Source of the DNA: FEN-1219 sp039933105
Lineage (GTDB): Bacteria; Pseudomonadota; Gammaproteobacteria; Steroidobacterales; Rariloculaceae
Direction of reading: 5' to 3'
NCBI GenBank assembly: GCA_039933105.1
Contig: JBDTOT010000006.1
Span: forward strand, 62,001-126,000
DNA length: 64,000 nt
Part shown: positions 1 to 8,375 of the stretch, in pieces
How the letters are laid out: the number at the start of each line of letters is the position of its first letter
Numbering within the stretch: the stretch's first letter is position 1
Program-made: the position numbers and the translations under genes
Notes under the pieces: model-generated
The model's input: only the letters and a program-made list of their open reading frames with translations
Database searches by the model: none
Told to the model about the DNA's origin: nothing

Positions 1-1266
1 CGCCCCGCGCACCACGTTCGGCCGCGGATCCAGCATCTTCGCAGGCACCGGCGGGAGCCATGATGCGATCTCGCGCGGCGCGTACTGATTGCGAATGTCG
101 AACACGCGCACGCCGGCCGCATGGTAGGTCGCGAAGATCGTGTCTTCGCTCACCAGCTGGTCGGGTCGGTTCTCGTGCAGGTTGTGCGGGCCGAAATTGC
201 CGAGCGAGCAGAAATCGCGGCCCACCGGTGTCGGCAGCGTGGCAATCGGCACCGGGTTCTCGGCGGCGCGCACGTCGACGAGCCACGTGTAGAACAGGCC
301 CTTCGCGCAGAAATCCGCATTGCTCTCGTCGGCCACCACGGCGAGGCCGCGGTTTGGCAGCGGTAGCGGCGTGTGGGTGCCGCCGGGATAAGGCGGTGAC
401 CAGTTGATGTGCGACAGCAGCTTCGGATTCGCGGCATCGCTGACGTCGTGCACCGTGAAGCCGCCGTCGCGCCACGCGCCGTAGCCTCGGTCGCCGGCCA
501 CGATCATGTGGTGCAACGCGTAGCGCTTGCCCTTCGGCGCGGTGGGCGTTTCGCCTTTCGCGCGATTCATGCCGGGCAGCCACCATTGCGACACGAGCTC
601 TGGCTTCGTGATGTTCTGCAGATCGACGATGCACAGGATGTGATCGGTAAAGCCGTCGAAGTGCGCAGACACGTAGGCGTAGCGACCGCCGGCCCACCAC
701 AAGCGATTGATGCCGATGCCCGGCATCTCGAGGAACGCGATCTCGCGCGGCTCGGCCGGGTTCTTCGCGATGTCGAAGATGCCGAGTCCTGAGCGAAAGG
801 GCACCTTCTTCGTGAGGCTGTCGGCCAGCGTGTTCTCGAAGTAGTCGCGCGAGTTGTCGTACGACTGCATGCGCACGATGTTCGCGCCGTTCGCGAGGAG
901 CAGGTAGTCGCCGGCGGTTTGCAGATGATGAGTACGGGTGTTCGCGGCGGCGGCGACGAACTTCTTCGGCTTCAAACTGCGCGGATCGCGCGCATCGAGC
1001 ACGCTGAAGCCGTCGTCGAACATGTGCCCCGCGTAGAGATGCCCGCGGCTCGCCATGACTTGCACGGTGTCGGGCCGGCCGCCGACGTCGCTATGCGAGA
1101 GATGGCGAATGCCCCGGCCGATGCCTTCGGGCGGAATGTCGGCGCCCACTTCAGACGGCACTGGCTTCGCCGCCGGCGCCTGAGCCAGCAGCGCGCGCGG
1201 CAGCGCCGCGGCGGCGGCGGCGCTCGCGAGCCCGGCCAGATGTGCGCGGCGGGTGATCGTCGGCAT
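1..1266 (-). CDS. LVIVD-repeat exported protein, 3' end outside window
   Basis: The frame is open from an ATG at 1264-1266 to the first base of the window, giving 422 residues and no stop, so the C-terminus lies outside. The N-terminus has a twin-arginine-like signal (TRRAHLAG followed by an Ala-rich stretch ending in LLAQA), suggesting export, probably by Tat. The body repeats short beta-strand units of the type GHLYAGHMFDDGFSVLDARD and GGFTVHDVSDAANPKLLSHI, as in LVIVD-repeat beta-propellers. These are surface or periplasmic proteins with no assigned catalytic role. Several His and Trp residues cluster in the centre (RLWWAGGRYAYVSAHFDG), but I cannot assign a ligand. It is divergent from the carboxylesterase at 1335, with 68 bp between the starts. 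Function unknown. Confidence 0.8.
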   Translation of the reverse strand, partial: MPTITRRAHLAGLASAAAAAALPRALLAQAPAAKPVPSEVGADIPPEGIGRGIRHLSHSDVGGRPDTVQVMASRGHLYAGHMFDDGFSVLDARDPRSLKPKKFVAAAANTRTHHLQTAGDYLLLANGANIVRMQSYDNSRDYFENTLADSLTKKVPFRSGLGIFDIAKNPAEPREIAFLEMPGIGINRLWWAGGRYAYVSAHFDGFTDHILCIVDLQNITKPELVSQWWLPGMNRAKGETPTAPKGKRYALHHMIVAGDRGYGAWRDGGFTVHDVSDAANPKLLSHINWSPPYPGGTHTPLPLPNRGLAVVADESNADFCAKGLFYTWLVDVRAAENPVPIATLPTPVGRDFCSLGNFGPHNLHENRPDQLVSEDTIFATYHAAGVRVFDIRNQYAPREIASWLPPVPAKMLDPRPNVVRGA

Positions 1267-1334
1267 GCGCCGATTCTACCGCGGCGCGGGCCGCGCGGTA
1301 GGATAGGGGCCATTAGCGTTCCGGGGGGAGTGCC

Positions 1335-2960
1335 ATGTCGTTCGAAAAATCACGTCGTGAGTTCCTGAAGCAGAGCTCGGTGGTGGCCACGTTGTCGGCC
1401 GCGGGAATACTGAAACCCGCGTGGGCGCAACTACAGGCCTACGTCGAAGCCGAGACCACGTTCGGCCGCGTCCGCGGCGTCGACGCCGGCGGTATCAAGA
1501 CCTTCAAAGGCATTCCGTACGGCGCAAGCACGGCGGGCAAGAACCGGTTCATGCCGCCCGTTGATCCCGCGAAGTGGACCGGCGTGCGCGAAGCGCTGGC
1601 GTACGGCGCCAGCGCGCCGCAGCGCGAGCCGGGAGCGCGCGGATCGACTTCGACTCGCGCGGTAGCCGCGGCCGGTTTGCCGCCGGAAGGCGAGGACTGC
1701 CTCGTGCTGAACGTGTGGACGCCAGCCGTCGGCGACAACCGCAAGCGGCCGGTCATGGTGTGGTGCCATGGGGGCGGATTCGTGACGGGCTCGGGCTCCT
1801 CACCCGTGACCGACGGCGCCAACCTCGCGCGGCGCGGCGACGTAGTCGTCGTGTCCATCAATCATCGCCTCGGCGTGCTCGGCTTCACGTCGCTGGCCGA
1901 GCTCGGCGGCAAGGAGTTCGCGCAATCCGGCACTGTGGGCATGCTCGACGTCGTGCACGCGCTGAGCTGGGTGCGCGCGAACATCGCGCAATTCGGCGGC
2001 GACGCCGGCAACGTGACCGTGTTCGGTCAATCGGGCGGCGGCCGCAAGGTCGCAACGCTGCTCGCGATGCCTTCCGCGAAAGGGTTGTTCCACCGCGCGA
2101 TCATCGAGAGCGGGGCCACGCTGAAGCTCGTGGAGCCGGCGCAAGGCGCGCGCGTAGCGGGCGAGCTCATGAAGTCGGTGGGTCTCGAGCCAGCGAAGTG
2201 GCGCGACCTGCAAAACGTGCCGCTCGACAAGCTCATGAGCGCGTACTTCGCCACGGTGCGAGGCATGAACGTCGATCAGATGACGATGGGGTTCTCGCCG
2301 AACGTGGACGGCACGGCAATCCCTACGCATCCGTTTCATCCGCAAGCGTCCGCCGTGTCGGCCGACGTGCCGCTGATGCTGGGCTCCACGCGCACGGAGC
2401 TCACGGCCAGCGCCGACGCCGCCGCGTTCAAGCTCGACGACGCGGGCCTGCGCGCGCGGCTTGGGCAGATGTTGCGCGAGCAGGCCGGCCGCGTGCTCGA
2501 CACGTATCGCGCGGCGAATCCGAACGCCTCGCCGTCCGATCTGTACTTCCTGATCGCCAGCGACGAGCGTTACAGCGCGCCCGTGATGAAGATCGCAGAG
2601 CGGCGCGCGGCGCTCGCGAAAGGCGCCGTGTATCTCTACTACTTCCGCTGGGAGACGCCGCTCGACGGCGGCAAGTACAAAGCGCCGCACACGGTGGAGA
2701 TCCCGTTCGCGTTCCACAACCTGAGCGCGTCGCCGTGGACGGCCGGGGTTGCCGGCGCCGAGGCGCTCGCCGATCAGGTCAGCGATGCGTGGCTCGCGTT
2801 CGCGAAGAGCGGCAATCCGAACACGCCGAAGCTGTCGCAGTGGCCCGCGTTCGACGCGCAGCGCCGCGCGACGATGGTCTTCGACACGAAGAGCGCCGCT
2901 GTCGACGACCCACTGCACGACCAGCGCTTGGCGATGTTCGCGGCGAAAGGCCTCACCTGA
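1335..2960 (+). CDS. Type B carboxylesterase, Tat-exported
   Basis: A 541-residue alpha/beta-hydrolase of the carboxylesterase type B family, which hydrolyses carboxylic esters. The N-terminus SRREFLKQSS plus a hydrophobic stretch ending in AWAQ is a Tat signal, so it acts in the periplasm or outside. The oxyanion-hole motif HGGGF begins at His145, the nucleophile elbow is GQSGGG with Ser233, and the catalytic His is probably His452 in PHTVEIPF. The EDCLVLNVW motif typical of the family is present. Length matches bacterial members. The ATG at 1335 follows a run of six G and GGAG. The gene runs convergently towards the PIN-domain gene. Natural substrate cannot be told from sequence. Confidence 0.93.
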   Translation: MSFEKSRREFLKQSSVVATLSAAGILKPAWAQLQAYVEAETTFGRVRGVDAGGIKTFKGIPYGASTAGKNRFMPPVDPAKWTGVREALAYGASAPQREPGARGSTSTRAVAAAGLPPEGEDCLVLNVWTPAVGDNRKRPVMVWCHGGGFVTGSGSSPVTDGANLARRGDVVVVSINHRLGVLGFTSLAELGGKEFAQSGTVGMLDVVHALSWVRANIAQFGGDAGNVTVFGQSGGGRKVATLLAMPSAKGLFHRAIIESGATLKLVEPAQGARVAGELMKSVGLEPAKWRDLQNVPLDKLMSAYFATVRGMNVDQMTMGFSPNVDGTAIPTHPFHPQASAVSADVPLMLGSTRTELTASADAAAFKLDDAGLRARLGQMLREQAGRVLDTYRAANPNASPSDLYFLIASDERYSAPVMKIAERRAALAKGAVYLYYFRWETPLDGGKYKAPHTVEIPFAFHNLSASPWTAGVAGAEALADQVSDAWLAFAKSGNPNTPKLSQWPAFDAQRRATMVFDTKSAAVDDPLHDQRLAMFAAKGLT

Positions 2961-2982
2961 CGACGGTGCTTGGCGCCGTCGT
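2960..2982. terminator. Inverted repeat between convergent genes
   Basis: Arms ACGACGG (2960-2966) and CCGTCGT (2976-2982) are perfect complements around a 9-base loop. They lie exactly between the stop of the carboxylesterase and the stop of the convergent PIN gene. There is no T-run, so termination is inferred only from position. Confidence 0.35.
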
Positions 2983-3374
2983 TAGAGGCCGGCGCGCTTC
3001 GCCGCCAGCAGCACGTCGGCCGTGCCGAGCACGGCGAGGCCGAGCGCGGCGGCTTGCTCGCGACCCAGTGCGTCGTCCATCAGTACGAGCGAGTCTGCGT
3101 GCCCGCGCGCGAGTGCGATCGTGCTGGCTTCGCCGGAGTCGAGTGCCGGGAACGTCCACGTCTCAGGCGGGGCGGGAGCAACGCGAATCCACCCCGCGCG
3201 CATCGCGGCCGTGAGCTCGCGCGCGCCGGGACGGTCCGCATGGCCTGTGACCTCGTCCTTCACGATACGTGTGATGGTGACGGTGCCGTAGAGGTCGCGC
3301 AGCACGTGGAATGCGCGTGCGACGGCCAGGCCGATCAAGGGGCTCGCGTCGGCGATGACGAATGCGCTGCTCAA
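2982..3374 (-). CDS. PIN-like domain protein (DUF3368 type), possible toxin
   Basis: This 130-residue protein has the layout of the DUF3368 PIN-like family: an N-terminal strand with the first acidic residue (VIADASPLIG, Asp9), a central DSGEASTIALARG and a C-terminal LMDDALGR before LGLAVLGTADVLLAAKRAG. PIN domains are metal-dependent RNases, and DUF3368 members are usually toxins of type II toxin-antitoxin pairs. All the acidic positions expected for metal binding appear to be kept. The start is TTG at 3372-3374, chosen because the first core strand begins at residue 5. The start lies 9 bp after the stop of the upstream 190-residue gene, so the two are probably co-transcribed. The usual short UPF0175 antitoxin is not seen. 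Confidence 0.8.
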   Translation of the reverse strand: MSSAFVIADASPLIGLAVARAFHVLRDLYGTVTITRIVKDEVTGHADRPGARELTAAMRAGWIRVAPAPPETWTFPALDSGEASTIALARGHADSLVLMDDALGREQAAALGLAVLGTADVLLAAKRAGL

Positions 3375-3383
3375 GACTCGGGC

Positions 3384-3956
3384 CTAGCGCAGCACCGGCA
3401 CCGTGTTCTTATCGGAGAAACCGAGCAGGTCCACTTCGCCCTCGGTCGCGATCTTCGTCTCCGCGCGCGCGATGAACGCGATCTCGTCGCGGATCGCGAT
3501 GCCGAGCTTGCCTGCCTGCTCGATTACGCGCGACTGGCCTGAGAGCACGAGTGGCCGCGCGCCCACGAGCTTCGTCTCCACCGTTGCGATTTTCTTGCCG
3601 GAAGATTGCACGAGCCCGAAGCGCTCGTTGCGGCCGGCTTCGACCACCTCGTTCTCGCGCACGAGCGTCATTGCGCGGCCGCCGCGCAGGTGCGCGGAGA
3701 TCTCGTAGCGCAGCGTGAGCGAGTAGAGTTTCTCGGCCGGTCCCGTGACGCGCACGCACGGACCGAGTACGCCACGCGAGCTCACCTTCAAATCCGTGAA
3801 CAACGGAAAGCTGATCTGCAGCGGCTCGCCGGTGCTGTACATGTTGAACGCCGACACGGCCGCGACGAGATCGCGCACGATCGGCTGTTCCTGATCGGGC
3901 TGCATGATCAAGAAGTCGAGGTGATCGAAGATCGCGCTTTCGGCGGTGACGGTCAT
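3384..3956 (-). CDS. Unknown 190-aa protein upstream of PIN gene
   Basis: I do not recognise this family. The product is soluble-looking, 190 residues, with no signal peptide, membrane segment or clear helix-turn-helix. It is rich in short beta-strand patterns, for example LQISFPLFTDLKVSS, KLYSLTLRYEISA and KKIATVETKLVGARPLVLSG, suggesting a beta-rich fold. The ATG is at 3954-3956. It precedes the PIN-domain gene by 9 bp on the same strand, which is where an antitoxin would be expected, but it is much longer than usual antitoxins and its partnership is inference only. Codon use resembles the neighbours and gives no sign of recent transfer. Confidence 0.7.
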   Translation of the reverse strand: MTVTAESAIFDHLDFLIMQPDQEQPIVRDLVAAVSAFNMYSTGEPLQISFPLFTDLKVSSRGVLGPCVRVTGPAEKLYSLTLRYEISAHLRGGRAMTLVRENEVVEAGRNERFGLVQSSGKKIATVETKLVGARPLVLSGQSRVIEQAGKLGIAIRDEIAFIARAETKIATEGEVDLLGFSDKNTVPVLR

Positions 3957-4101
3957 ACAAATAGAGTACCCGAAACTCGCGGTTGCGCCGCCTCGTGAGT
4001 TTACGGAAGGTGAGCGCGCTCACTCGCGAGCCGTGCGTCCCGGGGGGCTTATGAATCCTTCGTGGCGTAGTGGCAGGTTTGAACCTACTATGCGGTTCGA
4101 T

Positions 4102-4121
4102 CGTGGCTCGTCCGAGCCACG
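4102..4121 (+). promoter_or_regulatory. Leader hairpin before the 4137 gene
   Basis: CGTGGCTC (4102-4109) and GAGCCACG (4114-4121) can form a perfect 8-bp stem with loop GTCC, ending five bases before the G-rich ribosome-binding site of the gene at 4137. A TACTAT sequence at 4086-4091 could be a -10 box just upstream, which would place the hairpin in the 5' leader. No matching -35 was found, and a regulatory role is inference. Confidence 0.4.
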
Positions 4122-4136
4122 GCTCTGGGGGAAACA

Positions 4137-5564
4137 ATGCAAAACAACGGGATGCGGGTAGCCGTCATTGCGGTAGCCGCGCTGCTAGGGTCGGCCGCCA
4201 CTGCGCAGCAGACGGCCAAGATCGACTTCAAGAGCGTGGGCCGCGCATGGCCGCTCTCCGCCGACGTGAACAAGCTCCAGATGGTCGGTCCGACGAATCG
4301 CCGGCCGGCCGCGACGGGCCCCAACGCGCCAACGCCTGGCCAGGGTCGCGAGCGCGCGCAGCAGGACGACTACTTCATGGGTGCCGCACGCAACGGCGAT
4401 CACCCCGCAGGCATCGATGCGCTCCCTCTGGATCTCTTCACCTCGAAGGATTTCTACAAGGACCGCGCCCTCTGGACCGACAAGCGGTACTTCCGCTGCA
4501 ACAGTCCGGCCGCGATCGAGGATCAGTGGGGCGGTAACCGCCGCAGCACGATCGGCGATCATCCGCCGGCGTCAGCCGCGTGGGGCTATTGCGATCGCGA
4601 CGTGCCACGCGATTCCATCGTGAGCCCGTATCCCTTCAAGACGGCCGCCGATCACTACGCCGCATTGCTGGCCGAGACGAAAAAACGCGGCGGGCCGACG
4701 AAGAAGCCGAACGAAAAGGCGCTCGAGGATTGGACGGGCCGCTACATGCACCCGGGCCGCACGCCCGACAACCAGAACTGGTACCGGTCGCGGCACGTTC
4801 AAGCGACGACCGTGCTCTCGCTGCTAACGCCCGAGTATCAACAGCGGATGGTTCAGGAGCTCTACCACGAGGGCAACACGAACAAGGCGATGTGGCCGTC
4901 GCAGTACTGCTGGCCGGAGGGCTTCATGCGCCGCTGGCACGAAGCCGCCGTGTGGGAGCACCACGTGATCGCGACGCCGTCGGTCGTGCAGATTGTCACG
5001 GGCGTGGCGCGCAACTTCATCACCACGGTGCACATCGGCCGCGAGTTCAACATGGAAGACGTGGCCAAGGGCGGCGTGCCGCGCCTCGGCCAAGCCGTGC
5101 CGCGCTGGTATGGGGAGACCATCGGCTTCTGGGACAAGGACACGCTGATCACGTGGACGTCGAACATCCAGGGCTGGAAGGTGCACTCGGCGCCGGAGTT
5201 CTCGAGCAAGATGCAGGCGATCGAGATCTACACGCCGAACCGCGACGCGAGCGGAAAATTCCTCGGCTTGAACCACGAAGCGATCTTCTACGATCCCGAA
5301 TCGCTCGTGCAGCCGGTGCGTATCGTGCGTAACTTCGTGAAGACTTCCGGCTTCGACGAAGGCGACCCGTACGTCTACATCGAGTGCGTACAGACGATCT
5401 TCCCGGTCAACGGCACCGCGACGCCGGAATCGCCCGGCAACGTGATCCAGTTCGAGGTGCCTGACATGTATGGCCGTCCATGGGCGCACCTCTGGGAGAA
5501 GTACTGGGAGGAGGGGATGGACAAGCCGAAGGGCGAGGACATCTTCGACTTCAGTAAGAAGTAA
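4137..5564 (+). CDS. Long exported protein of unknown function, paralogue of 34547
   Basis: A 475-residue protein with a Sec signal peptide ending near SAATAQQ. I know no functional name for it. It is closely similar over most of its length to the gene at 34547: both contain DLFTSKDFY, the segment ALWTDKRYFRCNSP, WPSQYCWPEGFMRRW, HIGREFNMEDVAKGGVPRLG or a near copy, and YGETIGFWDKD. The last motif, FWDKDTLITWTSN, sits where the shorter exported family of this window has HWEGDTLVVETT, so the two families may be related. Cys in YFRCN, YCDRD, YCWPE and IECVQT are shared by both paralogues. The gene stands alone, with its own leader hairpin and a strong terminator at 5577. The ATG follows GGGGGA. 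Confidence 0.88.
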   Translation: MQNNGMRVAVIAVAALLGSAATAQQTAKIDFKSVGRAWPLSADVNKLQMVGPTNRRPAATGPNAPTPGQGRERAQQDDYFMGAARNGDHPAGIDALPLDLFTSKDFYKDRALWTDKRYFRCNSPAAIEDQWGGNRRSTIGDHPPASAAWGYCDRDVPRDSIVSPYPFKTAADHYAALLAETKKRGGPTKKPNEKALEDWTGRYMHPGRTPDNQNWYRSRHVQATTVLSLLTPEYQQRMVQELYHEGNTNKAMWPSQYCWPEGFMRRWHEAAVWEHHVIATPSVVQIVTGVARNFITTVHIGREFNMEDVAKGGVPRLGQAVPRWYGETIGFWDKDTLITWTSNIQGWKVHSAPEFSSKMQAIEIYTPNRDASGKFLGLNHEAIFYDPESLVQPVRIVRNFVKTSGFDEGDPYVYIECVQTIFPVNGTATPESPGNVIQFEVPDMYGRPWAHLWEKYWEEGMDKPKGEDIFDFSKK

Positions 5565-5576
5565 CTCTTCGCAATC

Positions 5577-5618
5577 ACGCGCGGCTCGCCGGAAGGTGGG
5601 CCGCGCGTTTTCTTTTTT
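5577..5618 (+). terminator. Rho-independent terminator after 4137 gene
   Basis: ACGCGCGGC (5577-5585) and GCCGCGCGT (5600-5608) form a perfect 9-bp GC-rich stem followed by TTTTCTTTTTT. It begins 12 bp after the stop of the upstream gene and separates it from the gene at 5677. Confidence 0.9.
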
Positions 5619-5676
5619 GGGGGCGCGGCGTAAGGTGGCCCGAGGGAGTGCGTCGTTCGACGCAAGGGGTCTCGTC

Positions 5677-6342
5677 ATGCGGAGCCGTTGGTCCGTCCTG
5701 TTCCTCGCAGCGCTGTCGTGTGCGACGTGGGCAAACGCGCAAGCGCCGCAAGCTCGAGCCAAGGCCGCACTGCCGCCCGATATCAACGCCGTGACGCTGT
5801 CGCGTCTGCCGCCGCCGACGGCCGCCAATCTCGACGAAGAAGGCCAGCGCCTGCTCGCCGCACGGCCCGACTTCAAGGCCGGACCCGGACCCACGCACAT
5901 CACCGTGTACGCGCCGCGCGAGCGCAACCTCGGCATTCCGAGCGGCGCGAACAGCCCGGTCGGGCCACGCCAGTTTCAGCTCGCAGCGCTGATCGGTGCG
6001 CGTGAATGCGATCAGCAATACGAGTGGTCCGCGCACGAGCCCGCAGGCTTGCGCCAGGGCCTCGAGCAAAACGTCATCGACGTCGTGAAGTTCAACAAAG
6101 CCGTCACCGGGCTCGCGGAGAAGGACGCCACGTTCATCACGTTCGGGCGCGCGCTGTTTCGTGAGCACCGCGTCAGCAGCGAGCTGTGGGCCAAGATGGT
6201 TCAGCTCTACGGGTATCAGCACACCGTGGAGCTCATGACGATCATGGGCGACTACTTCCGCATAGGCATCATGCTGAACGCGGTCGATCAGCACTTGCCG
6301 CCGGATCGACCGGCCTTGATGCCTGAGCTGAAATCCAAATAA
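5677..6342 (+). CDS. Exported carboxymuconolactone-decarboxylase-like protein
   Basis: A 221-residue protein. The start ATG at 5677 was chosen over upstream starts because it opens a clear Sec signal peptide (MRSRWSVLFLAALSC, cleavage after WANA). The mature part matches the helical carboxymuconolactone decarboxylase family: the central helix ARECDQQYEWSAHEPAGLRQGL carries the usual Tyr-Glu-Trp and His, and HTVELMTIMGDYF is the usual second helix. The CxxC redox pair of AhpD-type members is absent, so a peroxidase role is unlikely. Members of this family act on lactones or as uncharacterised dehalogenase or decarboxylase-like proteins; export is unusual but recurs in soil bacteria. It is followed after 19 bp by a membrane-protein gene, probably co-transcribed. 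Confidence 0.82.
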   Translation: MRSRWSVLFLAALSCATWANAQAPQARAKAALPPDINAVTLSRLPPPTAANLDEEGQRLLAARPDFKAGPGPTHITVYAPRERNLGIPSGANSPVGPRQFQLAALIGARECDQQYEWSAHEPAGLRQGLEQNVIDVVKFNKAVTGLAEKDATFITFGRALFREHRVSSELWAKMVQLYGYQHTVELMTIMGDYFRIGIMLNAVDQHLPPDRPALMPELKSK

Positions 6343-6361
6343 CACGACACGGGGTGTGAGG

Positions 6362-7165
6362 ATGTCGAGTCAGCCAACGGCTGCGGCTGCATTGACGATG
6401 GACCGCAACGCCGCTGCGGAAACGGCGCGCACCGGCTATTTCTTTTGGATGTCGGCGCTGCTGCTGACGTTTGTATTGGTGGGCTTTACCCCGACGCTCT
6501 ATCTGCGCGCGTTCTTCCCCGTCGAGCCCGTGCCCAGTTATCTCTTCGTGCATGGCGGCATCCTGACGGCCTGGTTCACGTGGCTCGTCGTGCAGACCGC
6601 GCTCGTGCGTAAGGGCAACACCGCGACGCATCGGCGTCTGGGCGTGATCGGCGCCATCATCGGCGTAGCCGTAGTCGTGGCGGGCCCGATGGCGCCGATA
6701 GGCGTGGTGGGCAGAATCCATGCAGCGCTCGACTGGGATGCGGACATGAGCGCGATTCCGGAGCTCGGCATACAAGGCGTGACGATGGTGCAGTTCATCG
6801 CCCAGGTGGTGTGGGGCAACTTCGTCAGTATCGCCGTGTTCGCCGGCATGCTCGTCGCTGCCGTGCTACTGCGTCGCACTCCGCCAGCACACAAACGGCT
6901 CATGCTGCTCGCGTCCATCGTGATCGTAGGCCCGGCGCTTGCGCGCATCTCGCGCTGGCCGATGCTCGGTGGCGAAGCGGGGCCGTTTATCCCGGTCATG
7001 ATGGTGGGTCTCGTGCTCTCGGTGGTCGCGCACGATCTCGTCATCGCGCGACGGCTACATCGTACGACCGTGATCGGAGTCGGCGTGATCGTGCTCGGCG
7101 AAATTGCGCATCAACTCATCGCGCGTTCCGAGTTTGGCCAGTCCGTGATTCGAATGCTGGGGTAA
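6362..7165 (+). CDS. Multi-pass membrane protein of unknown function
   Basis: A 267-residue protein with about seven hydrophobic segments, for example FFWMSALLLTFVLVGFTPTL, LGVIGAIIGVAVVVAGPM and TTVIGVGVIVLGEIAH. Conserved-looking His-Arg pairs lie at helix ends (THRRLG after segment 2 and HKRLMLLAS after segment 4), and LFVHGGILTAW carries another His. Such paired His can bind haem, but this is only a suggestion. I do not recognise a named family. The ATG at 6362 follows GGGGTGTGAGG; an in-frame GTG at 6356 is possible and adds two residues. It probably forms a two-gene unit with the upstream gene at 5677. Confidence 0.8.
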   Translation: MSSQPTAAAALTMDRNAAAETARTGYFFWMSALLLTFVLVGFTPTLYLRAFFPVEPVPSYLFVHGGILTAWFTWLVVQTALVRKGNTATHRRLGVIGAIIGVAVVVAGPMAPIGVVGRIHAALDWDADMSAIPELGIQGVTMVQFIAQVVWGNFVSIAVFAGMLVAAVLLRRTPPAHKRLMLLASIVIVGPALARISRWPMLGGEAGPFIPVMMVGLVLSVVAHDLVIARRLHRTTVIGVGVIVLGEIAHQLIARSEFGQSVIRMLG

Positions 7166-7259
7166 GGCCACTTCGGCGCATCACCCCTGCAAGCGAGGCG
7201 CTAGGCGGCTTGTGCATCCGCCGCTATGCTGACGCGCAGTCGTCGCCTCGGGGGGTGCC

Positions 7260-8375
7260 ATGCGTTTGCGAGTCGCTCGTTTGTGTCCCGTCGCGCTCAT
7301 CTTCTCTATGTCCGCGGTCGTGTTCGCGCAGCCGCCCGCTAAGCCGCAGATGCGCGGCGACGGGCCGCCGCCGAAGGCGGCGCCGTTCAACATCGCGCGG
7401 TCTGACGCGGGTCTCGACGCTGTCGTCGCGAGCAACGCCAAGCTCGAGACGCTTGCATCGGGCTTTGGGTTGAACGAGGGCGGCGTGTGGATTCGGGAAG
7501 GTAAGTCGGGGTATCTGCTGTTCGGTGGGTTGCTCGACAACGTCATCTACAAGCTCGCGGCGGACAAGACCGTCAGCGTGTTCATGGAGCAGGCTGGTTA
7601 TTCCGGCACGGACGTAAATCACACCGGTGCCCAGACGCGCAGCGGCCGCTCGCATGTGCTGCTGATCGGGCCGAGCTGCACGGGCTTGGACTCGAAGGGT
7701 CGGCTCATCTGGTGCGCCGACAACGACCGGACCGTGAACCGCCTCGAGGCCGATGGCATGCGCACGGTGCTGTCGCGTGGCAGTCCCGAAGGTACGCGGT
7801 TCAGCGGACCGAACGACATCGCCGTGCGGAAGGACGACGGCGTGTACCTCACCGACAACGACTTCGGCTTGCGCGACGCGGGCACGAATCCCGACAAGCA
7901 GATGCCGAATGGCATTTGGCTCATCAAAGACGGCCAGTCGAAACTCGTGCTGAGCGGCGAAGCGCTCGGCGGCATTCCGAACGGCATCGTGCTATCGCCG
8001 GACGAGCGTTACATGTATCTCGCAATCTTCAACAAGATGATGCGCTACGAAGTGAAGCCCGACGGCACGCTCGGCGCCGGCGCGCTGTTCACCGAAGGCC
8101 CTGGCATAGTGGACGGCATGAAGGTGGACACGCTCGGCAACGTCTACTCCACGAGCGGCGCCGGGCCAGGTGTTGTTCGGATCACCGCACCGAGCGGCAA
8201 GCTTCTCGGGATGCTGAACTTACCGATCTACGGCGGCGAGCCGAAGCAGCAGGTGTGCGCGACGAACGTCGCGTTCGGCGACAACGACGGCAAGAGCCTG
8301 TTCATCATGGGCTGCAGCTCGGTATACAAACTGCGGATGAAGGTCGCCGGGGTGATGCAGGGGCCGAAACCCTAG
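7260..8375 (+). CDS. SMP-30/gluconolactonase-like exported propeller
   Basis: A 371-residue protein with a Sec signal (VALIFSMSAVVFAQ). The mature part is a six-bladed propeller of the SMP-30/gluconolactonase/LRE type: blade starts include NEGGVWIREGKSGYLLF, FSGPNDIAVRKDDGVYLTDN, IPNGIVLSPDERYMYLA and VDGMKVDTLGNVYSTSG. The Glu of NEGGVW, Asn of GPND and Asn of IPNGI, and Asp of VDGMKVD match the metal-binding positions of the family, so lactonase activity is plausible. The substrate is unknown. The ATG follows six G and TGCC. The stop codon overlaps the stop of the convergent YceH gene by four bases (CTAG shared). Confidence 0.9.
   Translation: MRLRVARLCPVALIFSMSAVVFAQPPAKPQMRGDGPPPKAAPFNIARSDAGLDAVVASNAKLETLASGFGLNEGGVWIREGKSGYLLFGGLLDNVIYKLAADKTVSVFMEQAGYSGTDVNHTGAQTRSGRSHVLLIGPSCTGLDSKGRLIWCADNDRTVNRLEADGMRTVLSRGSPEGTRFSGPNDIAVRKDDGVYLTDNDFGLRDAGTNPDKQMPNGIWLIKDGQSKLVLSGEALGGIPNGIVLSPDERYMYLAIFNKMMRYEVKPDGTLGAGALFTEGPGIVDGMKVDTLGNVYSTSGAGPGVVRITAPSGKLLGMLNLPIYGGEPKQQVCATNVAFGDNDGKSLFIMGCSSVYKLRMKVAGVMQGPKP

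Noticed and set aside
1574..3214. Long + strand open frame of 546 codons over the carboxylesterase
   Set aside because: It is very Arg/Ala-rich, has no motifs and lies in another frame of a gene with a full catalytic triad; a GC-rich shadow.
4070..4090. T-arm-like sequence (GGTTTGAACC) upstream of 4137
   Set aside because: It is only a short palindrome; no acceptor, anticodon or D-arm can be formed around it, so not a tRNA.
3946..4161. 71-codon frame in the gap before the 4137 gene
   Set aside because: No ribosome site in the right place, atypical composition, and it runs over the leader hairpin and start of a real gene.
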